Source: Simiduia aestuariiviva
GTDB lineage: Bacteria > Pseudomonadota > Gammaproteobacteria > Pseudomonadales > Cellvibrionaceae
NCBI RefSeq assembly: GCF_014192475.1
Contig: NZ_JACHXZ010000001.1
Location: 594,900 to 658,899 of the forward strand
Length of the DNA: 64,000 nucleotides
Direction of reading: 5' to 3'
Shown here: positions 55,138 to 63,007 of the stretch, in pieces
Layout of the letters: each line of letters opens with the position of its first letter
Position numbering within the stretch: position 1 is the first letter of the stretch
Made by a program: the position numbers and the translations under genes
Notes under the pieces: model-generated
What the model was told of the DNA's origin: nothing
What the model saw: only the letters and a program-made list of their open reading frames with translations
Database searches by the model: none

Positions 55138-56039
55138 GGTTTTTCCCAGTAGCTTTGCTCGCCAAAAAACGCCACCAAAAAGTCGATAAACAAGCGCACC
55201 CGTTGTGGCACGAATCGGCTGGCGGGGTAGACCGCGTAGAGTGAGCGCCCAGCCAAACTGTAGTCGCCCAACACCGGCACCAATCGCCCCGCCGCCAAAT
55301 CCTGCCAGCAAATAAAGCGTGGTGAAACGGCAATGCCATAGCCCTGAACAGCCATCGCATTTAAAAATTCCCCATTGTTTGCTTTGAGGCTTGAACGCCA
55401 TTCGATGGAGTGGGGGTGACCCTCTGGGCCGTGTAGCGTGATACTGCTGTGGCCGCTGGTGGTGTAATGCAATAGGCGGTGGTGGCGCAGGTCGTTTGGT
55501 TGCAGGGGGGTGCCCGCGCGCTTGAGGTAGTCGGGTGCGGCCACCAAACACAGGCTGATGGGCGCCAACTTTCGCGCGCGCAAATTGGAATCTGCCAAAT
55601 CGCCAATGCGCAGCGATAGATCGACGCCTGCTTCAATGAGGTTGACGAACTGGTCCGCCAGCTCCAGTTCGATGGTCAAGCCTGGGTAGCGCTCGCCAAA
55701 GGCCTGAATCGCCGGTGGTAGGTGCGCAACGCCAAAGGTCAGTGGGGCGGCAATGCGCAGTCGCCCTTGCAACCGGTGATTGTCTGGATTGACCTGCGCA
55801 GCCAGTTCGGCATTGGCATCGAGTAGGCGCAGGGCCTGCTGATAGCAGCGTTGGCCAGCTTCGGTGAGGTGCCAGCGGCGCGTGGTGCGTGCAATCAATC
55901 GCGTGCCCAAACGGTTTTCTAGCATTGTGAGTTTGCGACTGACCGCTGATTTAGCTTGACCCAATTGTTCGGCCGCGCGCCCGATGCCGCCGGCCTCTGC
56001 AATGCGCACAAAATTTTCCAGTTCTTCAAGCTGTCCCAC
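55134..56039 (-). CDS. LysR-family transcriptional regulator
   Basis: A 301-residue DNA-binding regulator. The winged helix-turn-helix is at about 1-60 (FVRIAEAGGIGRAAEQLGQ, KSAVSRKLTMLENRLG). The effector-binding domain follows, of the CrgA type (LRIAAPLTFGVAHLPPAIQ, YPGLTIELELADQFVNL, VDLSLRIGDLADSNL). It is divergent from doxX with 119 bp between them, the usual position for regulating the neighbouring doxX-dioxygenase operon. Convergent overlap with the kinase gene is four bases. Confidence 0.9.
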   Translation of the reverse strand: MGQLEELENFVRIAEAGGIGRAAEQLGQAKSAVSRKLTMLENRLGTRLIARTTRRWHLTEAGQRCYQQALRLLDANAELAAQVNPDNHRLQGRLRIAAPLTFGVAHLPPAIQAFGERYPGLTIELELADQFVNLIEAGVDLSLRIGDLADSNLRARKLAPISLCLVAAPDYLKRAGTPLQPNDLRHHRLLHYTTSGHSSITLHGPEGHPHSIEWRSSLKANNGEFLNAMAVQGYGIAVSPRFICWQDLAAGRLVPVLGDYSLAGRSLYAVYPASRFVPQRVRLFIDFLVAFFGEQSYWEKP

Positions 56040-56091
56040 AATTGTTCTCTTAATAGCAATTATGTATTGAAATTTAGCCAGTTTATCTACT

Positions 56092-56133
56092 TTATGGCAA
56101 TAACTAATATGGTCTCCATGGCGTGTGCCATAA
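56092..56133. promoter_or_regulatory. inverted repeat in the lysR-doxX intergenic region
   Basis: TTATGGCA and its exact inverse TGCCATAA are separated by 26 bases, in the 119-bp gap between a LysR regulator and its likely target operon. The spacing is wide for a LysR box. It may be a regulator site or chance. Confidence 0.3.
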
Positions 56134-56158
56134 CTTTAATCACCGAGAGGAATTCACT

Positions 56159-56545
56159 ATGAAACAGTTAGCACAGATTGCTTCACCCTTAGGCCGCACG
56201 CTTTTGGCACTGATATTTGTCATGTCTGGCGCCAGTAAAATCACCGCCTATGCCGCCACTCAGGGCTACATGGAGGCCTTCGGTATTCCGGGCGTCCTGC
56301 TGCCGCTGGTGATCGGCCTAGAAATCGCTGGCGGCTTGGCGTTGGCAGTGGGTTGGCAGGCGCGCTGGGCAGCCTTAGGCTTGGCGGGTTTTTCAGTGGT
56401 GTCCGGCGTGGTGTTTCACAGCGACTTTGGCAACCAAATGCAGATGATCATGTTTATGAAAAACCTGAGCATGGCGGGCGCGCTGTTGTTCATCGTAGCC
56501 AATGGACCCGGTTTAATCGCCCTCGATAATCGCAAAGCTGCGTAG
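56159..56545 (+). CDS. DoxX family membrane protein
   Basis: A 128-residue four-helix membrane protein with the DoxX opening RTLLALIFVMSGASKITAY and the words IPGVLLPLVIGLEIAGGLAL and FHSDF. Members are linked to quinone or thiol redox chemistry; this one is unassigned. AGAGGAA precedes the ATG. It lies 57 bp before a dioxygenase gene and is probably co-transcribed with it under the divergent LysR regulator. Confidence 0.85.
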   Translation: MKQLAQIASPLGRTLLALIFVMSGASKITAYAATQGYMEAFGIPGVLLPLVIGLEIAGGLALAVGWQARWAALGLAGFSVVSGVVFHSDFGNQMQMIMFMKNLSMAGALLFIVANGPGLIALDNRKAA

Positions 56546-56602
56546 CTAAAACGTCATCCATCGGGCGCTTGTCTTAGGCGCCTGCGCATTGTTGGAGCCA
56601 CT

Positions 56603-57400
56603 ATGAACATAGCCTTTGTCTCCCACGGTGGCGGTCCGCTACCTGTGTTAGGTGATCCAGACCACGCACAACTGCGGCGCAGTTTTGCATTGCTTCGGTC
56701 ACAGCTACCTGCCCACCCGAGTGTCGTGGTGGTGGTCAGTGCACACTGGGAGGCGCGGGGCTTTCAAATCAATGCCGCGGCCCAGCCGCCCCTGCTGTTC
56801 GACTATCAAGGCTTCCCAGCCGAGAGTTACCAGTTAAGCTACCCTGCGCCAGGCCAGCCAGAATTGGCTGCATCATTGATCGCGGCGCTGAATCATTGGG
56901 GACTGGCAGCGCAAACGGTGGAGCGCGGCTGGGATCACGGAGTGTTTGTGCCGCTGCTGTTGCTCTACCCGGCGGCCAGGATTCCGGTGTTGCAGGTGTC
57001 GCTGGACGCGAGCCTCGATCCGGCAATGCACTGGCGACTGGGGCAAGCCCTTGCGCGTGGCTTGCCCGCCGATGCGCTGCTACTGGGTTCGGGTTTTAGT
57101 TTTCACAATTTACCGGCGTTTTTTGGCCCTAAATCCGCCGAGGTAATTTCCGCCAGCGACGGCTTTGCTCACTGGTTAGATCGTACGCTGGTAACTGAAT
57201 GGCAGAGCGCCACCGTGGAATCCACATTGAGCGCTTGGCAAGAGGCACCTCATGCGCGTTTTAACCACCCGCGCGAAGAGCACCTGCTGCCCTTGCTGGT
57301 ATGCGCAGCTGCCGCCAAGGGCCCGGCGCAAGTGCAGCGCTTTGAGGTGATGGGCGTGGCGGCGCGGAATTATTTTTGGGCAGAAAGTTCACAGGCCTAG
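56603..57400 (+). CDS. class III extradiol dioxygenase, DODA-type
   Basis: A 265-residue LigB-type non-haem Fe(II)/Zn dioxygenase or reductive homologue (YgiD/4,5-DOPA dioxygenase type) that would cleave a catechol ring. Ligand histidines are visible in FVSHGGGP, VSAHWEARG and WDHGVFVPLLLLYP. The family words SYQLSYPAPGQPELA and HPREEHLLPLLV are present. The substrate is unknown. Confidence 0.88.
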   Translation: MNIAFVSHGGGPLPVLGDPDHAQLRRSFALLRSQLPAHPSVVVVVSAHWEARGFQINAAAQPPLLFDYQGFPAESYQLSYPAPGQPELAASLIAALNHWGLAAQTVERGWDHGVFVPLLLLYPAARIPVLQVSLDASLDPAMHWRLGQALARGLPADALLLGSGFSFHNLPAFFGPKSAEVISASDGFAHWLDRTLVTEWQSATVESTLSAWQEAPHARFNHPREEHLLPLLVCAAAAKGPAQVQRFEVMGVAARNYFWAESSQA

Positions 57401-57409
57401 GGCGAGTCT

Positions 57410-57631
57410 CTAGATTTTTGAACAACAGCCGCCGTCCTGCTGAATGGGTGGGCAGGGCACGCTGCCGTAGGAGCAAAACACACAGCAGTCGCCCGGTTTT
57501 GGTTGGAGTACTGTTTGGCATTGGGTGCATTCGTAGAACCACTGGCAGGCGTCGGTGGGCATGGTCTCCAGCACGCTGTGTGCGCACTGTGGGCAGGTGA
57601 GTGTGGAGTCGAGCAGCACGGATTTAGTCAT
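57410..57631 (-). CDS. GDCCVxC-domain small Cys-rich protein (copy 2)
   Basis: A 73-residue protein with paired CxxC motifs (LTCPQC, YECTQC) and the family signature PGDCCVFCSYGSVPCPP plus GGCCSKI at the end. The cysteines suggest metal or mercury binding. The start overlaps merP by eight bases, so it is the last gene of a merT-merP-GDCCVxC operon. Copy 1 lies at 62693-62923. Confidence 0.85.
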   Translation of the reverse strand: MTKSVLLDSTLTCPQCAHSVLETMPTDACQWFYECTQCQTVLQPKPGDCCVFCSYGSVPCPPIQQDGGCCSKI

Positions 57632-57929
57632 TGCCTGTAGTGCTCTCGTCGGCGGATGAAACAAGGCTGGATGGGTAGCCGGCGTTGGTGGTGGCGGCTA
57701 TGAGCGCGGCCACTGGCGCTTGTGCGTCATCAAATTGCACCACCGCTTGACGGGTTTCCATGCTGACCGCCACTTCGCCCACACCGGGCACCTGTTGCAG
57801 GGCTTTTTTCACAGTGATGGGGCAGGTCATGCAGTTCATGCCGGGCACCGCTAATGTTATCTGTTGATCGGCGGCCAAAGCGCCGCCACTGACCATCAGT
57901 GCCGTCAAAACACACAATAATTTATTCAT
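57624..57929 (-). CDS. merP: MerP periplasmic mercury-binding protein
   Basis: A 101-residue protein with a signal peptide to about residue 19. The heavy-metal-associated domain has the Hg-binding motif GMNCMTCPITVKKAL. In the family MerP scavenges Hg(II) in the periplasm and passes it to MerT. It lies 36 bp after merT in the same operon. No merA is nearby. Confidence 0.92.
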   Translation of the reverse strand: MNKLLCVLTALMVSGGALAADQQITLAVPGMNCMTCPITVKKALQQVPGVGEVAVSMETRQAVVQFDDAQAPVAALIAATTNAGYPSSLVSSADESTTGND

Positions 57930-57965
57930 ATCACACCTTTTAAGGTTGGTAGATGACAGCTTGCG

Positions 57966-58325
57966 CTAGTAAAACCACAGCAACCAATAAGGGCTGGCCA
58001 CCAACGCCGCCGCCACGATTAGCAATATCAGAAAAATTTTTTGTCTGCGCCCGCGCGTGGTTTCCTGGGCGCAGACAGTTTCAGCCGCACATTCGGATTG
58101 TGGTTTGAATAACTGCCAGCCAGACCAACCAAACAGCGCGCACACGGCAATAATGAAAATTGGGCGGTAGGGTTCAAGAGCAGTGAGGTGACTGATCCAG
58201 GCACCGCTAATGCCTAGCGAAAGCAACACCAATGGCCCAGCGCAACACAGGCTTGCGCCAACTGCCGCCATGAAACCACCTAGGCTCGTCCACCGCGCAG
58301 TGTTCTGCTTAATTGTCTCGTTCAT
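57966..58325 (-). CDS. merT: MerT mercury transport membrane protein
   Basis: A 119-residue inner-membrane Hg(II) transporter with three helices. The vicinal cysteines are in the first helix (GASLCCAGPLVLLSLG, Cys24-25) and further cysteines lie in the loop (SECAAETVCAQ). The ATG at 58325 is chosen over an earlier in-frame ATG because it lies just downstream of a MerR-type promoter. It heads the merT-merP-GDCCVxC operon. Confidence 0.92.
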   Translation of the reverse strand: MNETIKQNTARWTSLGGFMAAVGASLCCAGPLVLLSLGISGAWISHLTALEPYRPIFIIAVCALFGWSGWQLFKPQSECAAETVCAQETTRGRRQKIFLILLIVAAALVASPYWLLWFY

Positions 58326-58355
58326 GGGGCTGGGTCCGACTGAGTATCGCATCTG

Positions 58356-58387
58356 AGATTAGCTTCCGTACCTAAGTACAGAGTCAA
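58356..58387 (-). promoter_or_regulatory. MerR-type promoter of merTP
   Basis: On the minus strand, -35 TTGACT and -10 TAATCT are separated by 20 bases, longer than normal, as in promoters twisted open by MerR-family activators. The spacer holds the dyad CCGTACCTAAGTACAG (58366-58381, plus-strand reading), close to the mer operator pattern. The merT ATG follows about 30 bases after the -10 box. Confidence 0.75.
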
Positions 58388-58431
58388 GGGCGCGGTTGCG
58401 GAATCAAGGACGATGTGTCGGATAGCGCGCG

Positions 58432-59616
58432 TCAGCGTTTTGGTAGCCCCAGTGACAGGAGCGCCGCCACGGCGATAAATGCCGACGACACCCACAGGCA
58501 GGCGCCGAGCCCTGCACTTTGAAACAGCCAGCCCGAAAGCAAGGTGCCGAGTAGGCGCCCCAAGGCGTTAGCCATGTAGTAAAAGCCCACGTCGAGTGAC
58601 ACGCCATCATCGCTGGCGTAACTCACAATGAGGAAGCTGTGCAGCGAAGAGTTGATGGCAAACAGCGCACCGAATGTTAATAGCCCCGCTACCAACACCG
58701 TGGGCGCATGCCATGAGAGCGTGAGCGAAAACGCAATCGCCGCGGGAATGAGGCTTAGCAGCAACGCCCAGTGCACCGCATGGCGGCCGCTGGGTTGGCG
58801 GCCCGTTAGTTTGGGTGCGAGTGATTGCACGATGCCGTAGCCAATGATCCAGAGCGCGAGAAAACCGCCCACGCGCCAGTGATCCCAGCCGAATTCACTG
58901 GCCAAAAATACCGGCAGTGCCACCACAAACCAGACATCGCGCGCGCCGAAAAGAAACAGGCGTGCGGCCGATAAAAAATTGATGGCGCGGCTTTTAGAAA
59001 ATAGGTCGCGGAATTTTGGTTTGCGGCTGGCGCGCCCCAGCGACTGCGTTAACGTGGTTAGGCTGAATAACCATACCAGCAATAACAGGATCGCCATTGC
59101 GAGCACCGCGCCGGTAAACCCCAGCGCACTTAGCAGCGCGCCTCCCAGAAAAAAGCCGGCGCCCTTGAGTGCGTTTTTCGAGCCGGTGAGCAAGGCAATC
59201 CAGCGATAAAGTTGCCCCGGTGCCGAGGCCGGAACCAGCAATTTAATGGCGCTTTTGGCGCTCATTTTGTTTAAGTCTTTGGCGATGCCCGACAGCGCCT
59301 GTGCCCCCATAACCCAGGGCACCGTGAGCCAATGTGCGGGCACTAACAATAAACCCAGCGCGACAATTTGCAGCGCCAAGCCCAAGTTCATGGTTTGATT
59401 CAAACCCAGTCGCGCGCCCAGCCAACCGCCCAGTAAATTCGTGATGACACCAAACAGTTCGTAGAACACGAACAACAGCGCAATAGCGAGCGGGCTGTAA
59501 CCCAAACCGTAAAAATAGAGCACCACCAACATGCGCAGTGCGCCGTCGGTGAGGGTAAAGGCCCAGTAGTTGCCGGTAACGAGGGCGTACTGTTGCAGGG
59601 GGCTGGCCAATGCCAT
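58432..59616 (-). CDS. arsJ: ArsJ organoarsenical efflux MFS permease
   Basis: Inner-membrane exporter of 394 residues that expels 1-arseno-3-phosphoglycerate, the unstable arsenate ester. Twelve helices are predicted, with the family words LTDGALRMLVVLYFYGLGY, FYELFGVITNLLGGWLGARLG, GIAKDLNKMSAKSAIK and GARDVWFVVALPVFL. It starts 4 bp after the GAPDH gene and the two act as a pair: GAPDH makes the ester and ArsJ exports it. Confidence 0.92.
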   Translation of the reverse strand: MALASPLQQYALVTGNYWAFTLTDGALRMLVVLYFYGLGYSPLAIALLFVFYELFGVITNLLGGWLGARLGLNQTMNLGLALQIVALGLLLVPAHWLTVPWVMGAQALSGIAKDLNKMSAKSAIKLLVPASAPGQLYRWIALLTGSKNALKGAGFFLGGALLSALGFTGAVLAMAILLLLVWLFSLTTLTQSLGRASRKPKFRDLFSKSRAINFLSAARLFLFGARDVWFVVALPVFLASEFGWDHWRVGGFLALWIIGYGIVQSLAPKLTGRQPSGRHAVHWALLLSLIPAAIAFSLTLSWHAPTVLVAGLLTFGALFAINSSLHSFLIVSYASDDGVSLDVGFYYMANALGRLLGTLLSGWLFQSAGLGACLWVSSAFIAVAALLSLGLPKR

Positions 59617-59620
59617 GGGT

Positions 59621-60619
59621 CTATTGCCCTACCATGCGCGCCAGATCCACCACGCGATTGGCGTAGCCCCATTCGTTGTCGTACCAGGCGTAGATTTTTA
59701 CTTGGGTGCCGTTGATTACCAGCGTCGATTGCGCATCAATAATGCTGGAGCGCGGATCGGTTTTGTAATCCACGCTAACCAAGGGGCGGGTTTCATAGCC
59801 CAAAATGCCGGCCAGTTCACCCGCTGCCGCTTCGGCCAGAAACTGGTTCACCTGTTCCGCAGTGGTGGCGCGCGCCACTTCAAACACGCAGTCGGTGAGC
59901 GAGGCGTTGGCTAGCGGTACGCGCACGGCGTGGCCATTCAGTTTGCCTTTCAATTCGGGAAAGATGTGGGTGATGGCGGTGGCCGAGCCGGTGGTGGTGG
60001 GAATCAAACTTTGGCCGCAGGCGCGCGCGCGCCGCAAGTCTTTGTGCGGGGCATCTAAAATAGTTTGGGTGTTGGTGAGGTCGTGAATGGTGGTCATGCT
60101 GCCGTGCACAATACCCAATTTTTCGTGAATCACTTTGACCACGGGTGCAAGACAGTTGGTGGTGCAACTGGCGGCCGTCACGATGGGGTGCGCATCCGGC
60201 TGGTACAAATGCTGGTTGACGCCCATCACTACGTTGAGCACGCCGTCCTCTTTTACTGGTGCCGTGACCACTACCCGCTTCACACCTTGGTCTAAGTAGG
60301 CCTGCAAGTCTGCCTTGCGATTAAATTTGCCAGAGGCCTCAATCACCAGGTCGCAGCCGGACCAATCGGTGTCGCCAATGCGCGTATTTTGGCTGCAGCG
60401 AATGGCTTGGCTGCCGATCACAATGTCGTTGTCTAGATGGCTTGCATCAAACTGCCAGCGGCCGTGTACCGAGTCAAAATTGAGCAGGTGGGCCAAGGTT
60501 TCGGCACTGCCCGCAGGCTCATTTACCTGCACAAAATTCAGCGGTGATTGGCCAAAACCCGCCCGTAAACTCAAGCGGCCCATGCGCCCAAAACCGTTGA
60601 TGCCGACATTAATGCTCAT
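59621..60619 (-). CDS. gapdh: ArsJ-associated glyceraldehyde-3-phosphate dehydrogenase
   Basis: A 332-residue GAPDH that uses arsenate in place of phosphate to make 1-arseno-3-phosphoglycerate. The NAD-binding motif is [11 protein letters not shown]. The active site is [11 protein letters not shown] with Cys152. The phosphate and arsenate region includes [20 protein letters not shown]. It lies 15 bp after arsR and 4 bp before arsJ; this arrangement marks the arsenate-resistance version rather than the glycolytic enzyme. Confidence 0.9.
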   Translation of the reverse strand: MSINVGINGFGRMGRLSLRAGFGQSPLNFVQVNEPAGSAETLAHLLNFDSVHGRWQFDASHLDNDIVIGSQAIRCSQNTRIGDTDWSGCDLVIEASGKFNRKADLQAYLDQGVKRVVVTAPVKEDGVLNVVMGVNQHLYQPDAHPIVTAASCTTNCLAPVVKVIHEKLGIVHGSMTTIHDLTNTQTILDAPHKDLRRARACGQSLIPTTTGSATAITHIFPELKGKLNGHAVRVPLANASLTDCVFEVARATTAEQVNQFLAEAAAGELAGILGYETRPLVSVDYKTDPRSSIIDAQSTLVINGTQVKIYAWYDNEWGYANRVVDLARMVGQ

Positions 60620-60634
60620 GATGGATTCGCTCCG

Positions 60635-60982
60635 TTAGCAACAGGCTTGCGCGCGCGTGGGGCGATCGCCCATGTGCGCCAATTGTTGCAGGTGTTGAGA
60701 TAAAAATTGTGGGTTTGCCGCCAGTGATTCGGCCAGCACCGCGTGGCACCAAGTGGCCAAGTCGGGGTTGATGCGGTAGTAGACCCACTGGCCCTGACGG
60801 CGGTCCAACAGCACGTCTGCCTGGCGCAATTGCGCCAGATGGCGCGATATTTTCGGCTGGCTCTCTCCGAGCGCACAGGTGAGTTCACACACGCACAGCT
60901 CGCCTTCGCGGCAGATCAACAGCAGGCTTTTCAGGCGGGTGTCGTCGGCCAGTAATTTGAAAAAGTGGGTGGGGTGCACCAT
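60635..60982 (-). CDS. arsR: ArsR-family arsenic-responsive repressor
   Basis: A 115-residue winged-helix repressor. The As(III) site is ELCVCEL with Cys30 and Cys32, overlapping the recognition helix region (GESQPKISRHLAQL). A further pair of cysteines ends the protein. It heads the arsR-gapdh-arsJ operon and probably represses it through the palindrome upstream. The ATG at 60982 is preferred to 61054, which would place the operator inside the gene. Confidence 0.92.
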   Translation of the reverse strand: MVHPTHFFKLLADDTRLKSLLLICREGELCVCELTCALGESQPKISRHLAQLRQADVLLDRRQGQWVYYRINPDLATWCHAVLAESLAANPQFLSQHLQQLAHMGDRPTRAQACC

Positions 60983-61036
60983 GGGCTCCTTCGTTAGTCG
61001 CGTGAGGTGGCAGGGGTTGGCAAATGTTGTGGCGCA

Positions 61037-61060
61037 ATATATATGAAATTTCATATATAT
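61037..61060. promoter_or_regulatory. palindromic ArsR operator candidate
   Basis: A perfect 24-bp palindrome of the half ATATATATGAAA. It lies 55 bp upstream of the arsR start, in an AT-rich promoter position. ArsR/SmtB proteins bind such AT-rich dyads. Confidence 0.65.
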
Positions 61061-61090
61061 GGAATATCGAATGTGCGTCTGTCAAGGCAA

Positions 61091-61861
61091 CTAGTTGGCT
61101 TGGGTGGACTCGGAAAAGCTATGCAGTGGGTGGTGGGGGTCGCTGAGGATTTCTTTGATCACTTCGGCTAGCGGGGGCGCTAGGTGACGGTGCTTGCTAT
61201 TGAGGTAAGGGTAGGCCCCGTAGGCGGCGAGCACGCCGACCTTGTGGGGTGCGGGTGAACCAATTTCGTCGAGTGCTGCGTTCAAGAGTGCCTCTGGCAC
61301 TACCATGATGTCGAGCCGATTGGCGGTTAGCATTCTGATGCCGTGGGTGATTTCTGAAAATTGCGAAAGATAGCGGCTAGGTAGTTTTGCTAACAGCGCT
61401 TCTTGTGCGGCATGCCCCCTTGGGTAGCCTATGCGGAGCTTTAGATTGAGAATGTTGTCGGCTGTTATTGGGGGAAGATCGTCGCGAAAGCTATAGGCAC
61501 TGAGCTTAAAGTGCACGAGCAGGGCGTCCACCCGCACTAGATTTTGATAGCTTGGATTGTCATTCAGTTTGCCGAGTCGCGCACATTCACCGTCGGTTAT
61601 GCCCTCGTTGGCATCGGATAGGCTTCTGCGGCCGGGTCGATCGCGCAACACAAAGTTGTAGCCAAGCTGGCTGAAGGCTTGCGTGTACAAGGCGTGCAAA
61701 TGGCCAATGAGTTTTGAGTCGGGTGTCACGGCGCAGCTAAACGTGATCGTGGGCCTTTGCGCCGCCGTGGATGAGCCACAGGCGCCCGCTGCGGTACAAA
61801 GGCACAGTATCCAAATAAGTGCGCGCAAGGTGCGCTGACTATTGTTTGGCAAACATGTCAT
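61091..61861 (-). CDS. orphan periplasmic solute-binding protein-like
   Basis: A 256-residue exported protein with a hydrophobic leader (LRALIWILCLCTAAGACG). The body has the two-lobe binding-protein pattern, including NLKLRIGYPRGHAAQEALLAKL and LTANRLDIMVVPEALLNAAL. No ABC transporter partner is nearby. It resembles the orphan proteins at 23.3, 41.6 and 42.7 kb only in general fold. The role is unknown. Confidence 0.65.
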   Translation of the reverse strand: MTCLPNNSQRTLRALIWILCLCTAAGACGSSTAAQRPTITFSCAVTPDSKLIGHLHALYTQAFSQLGYNFVLRDRPGRRSLSDANEGITDGECARLGKLNDNPSYQNLVRVDALLVHFKLSAYSFRDDLPPITADNILNLKLRIGYPRGHAAQEALLAKLPSRYLSQFSEITHGIRMLTANRLDIMVVPEALLNAALDEIGSPAPHKVGVLAAYGAYPYLNSKHRHLAPPLAEVIKEILSDPHHPLHSFSESTQAN

Positions 61862-61943
61862 GGTGAACCGCTGATCGTGGTGGCGCCTAAAGTGGTGGAT
61901 AACTCTAAAGTCGATAAATTTATAGTCGAAAACGCTCAGAAAA

Positions 61944-62504
61944 TCAGACCAGCTGCCAGCCTAGCCATATGCCGATGGCGATAAACAGGCCTGCCGCTAA
62001 GCGCTGGGCGAACGCTAAAGGTATGCGCTGCATTATAGCGCTGCCCCAGTAGACCACGGGCACGTTGGCAATAAGCATACCCAGCGTGGTGCCGGTGGTC
62101 ACCCAAAATGGTGCTTGAAATTCTGCGGCCAGCATGACTGTGGCCACCTGCGTTTTATCGCCTATTTCGGCTACAAAAAACAACATCGTGGCCACCAGAA
62201 AGGCGCCGAAGCGATCGAAGCGCGGGTCCTCGTCATCAGCGCTGTCGGGGATGAGCAGCCACAGGCCCAGGACGATAAAGCTGGCGGCGATGAACGCCTC
62301 GCCCCAGCCACTGCTGAGCTGACCCCCCAGCCAGTGCCCCAGCCAGGCAGAGAGGCCGTGGTTGACCAGTGTGGCCACTAATATGCCTGCAACGAGCGCC
62401 GGTTTGTTGGCGAAGCGCAGTGTCAGTAACAGGGCAAGCAATTGGGTTTTGTCGCCGATCTCAGCGAGTGCGACGGCCAATGTGGCCGTGAAAAAAGCGT
62501 CCAT
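61944..62504 (-). CDS. GDT1/TMEM165 family manganese exporter
   Basis: Inner-membrane cation exporter of 186 residues with six helices arranged as two repeats, each with the ion-binding motif AEIGDKTQ (first at residues 14-21). The family exports Mn2+ in bacteria. The ATG at 62504 begins the first repeat; the open frame to 62552 would run into the leader. It is preceded by a yybP-ykoY riboswitch, which confirms manganese control. Confidence 0.9.
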   Translation of the reverse strand: MDAFFTATLAVALAEIGDKTQLLALLLTLRFANKPALVAGILVATLVNHGLSAWLGHWLGGQLSSGWGEAFIAASFIVLGLWLLIPDSADDEDPRFDRFGAFLVATMLFFVAEIGDKTQVATVMLAAEFQAPFWVTTGTTLGMLIANVPVVYWGSAIMQRIPLAFAQRLAAGLFIAIGIWLGWQLV

Positions 62505-62565
62505 TTTCAAAGTCCGGCGGGAGGCTGTACCAAAGGCAGGGATGCCTCCCACCTGAGTGCATGCC

Positions 62566-62683
62566 CGGCCTTAGGTCTTGCCGACAGATTCCTTCGAATC
62601 TGCGGTGTCGCCATGCGCATGCGGCGCAAGTGTGTTGACGACACCACCGCAGGGCGGCGGGCTACTCCCCTAAAGAGAGGCCA
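62566..62683 (-). promoter_or_regulatory. yybP-ykoY manganese riboswitch
   Basis: Minus-strand leader of the GDT1 exporter gene. It contains the family landmarks in order: AGGGGAGTAGCC, then GTCGTCAACACAC, then GGCAAGACC. The outer stem can form between GGCC-TTAG and CTAAGGCC. The RNA senses Mn2+ and lets the exporter be made when the metal is high. Between it and the start, GGGAGGC and GCCTCCC can pair as the expression platform. Confidence 0.85.
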
Positions 62684-62692
62684 GTGTAGCGA

Positions 62693-62923
62693 TTACGCGT
62701 GTTTGCGACAAGTTGTGCCGAGTTGTACCGAGGGGCAGGGAATGGTGCCGTAGGCGCAGAATACGCAGCACTCACCGGACTTTGGCGTGATCAGGTGGTC
62801 GCAGGTATTGCAGCGGTAGAACCACTGGCGGGCGTCCACAGGCATGTGTTCAATTGCCACCGCCCGGCACTCGGGGCAGGTCACTAGGCTTCGAATTTGC
62901 AGGCTGTTTGCGTGGTTCAACAT
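62693..62923 (-). CDS. GDCCVxC-domain small Cys-rich protein (copy 1)
   Basis: A 76-residue protein with CxxC pairs (VTCPEC, YRCNTC) and the family signature in variant form, SGECCVFCAYGTIPCP (Glu for Asp). It is transcribed from a MerR-type promoter that overlaps the end of merR, so it is the first target gene after the regulator. It is similar but not identical to the copy at the end of the merTP operon. Confidence 0.82.
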   Translation of the reverse strand: MLNHANSLQIRSLVTCPECRAVAIEHMPVDARQWFYRCNTCDHLITPKSGECCVFCAYGTIPCPSVQLGTTCRKHA

Positions 62924-62975
62924 GGCGTAGTGCCCAAGCGATAGCGCTCAGTGACCTATTTAATTTGGGGTTCCA

Positions 62976-63007
62976 ATTATAAACTCTGTAGTCAGGTACG
63001 GGGTCAA
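62976..63007 (-). promoter_or_regulatory. MerR-type promoter of GDCCVxC copy 1
   Basis: Minus-strand -35 TTGACC and -10 TATAAT are separated by 20 bases, with an imperfect dyad CTGTAGTCAGGTACGG (62986-63001, plus-strand reading) between them. This is the same layout as the merTP promoter. The -35 box covers the stop codon of merR, so regulator and promoter overlap. Confidence 0.72.

Noticed and set aside
59621-60619. Glycolytic GAPDH
   Set aside because: Its tight linkage to arsR and arsJ indicates the arsenate-resistance paralogue.
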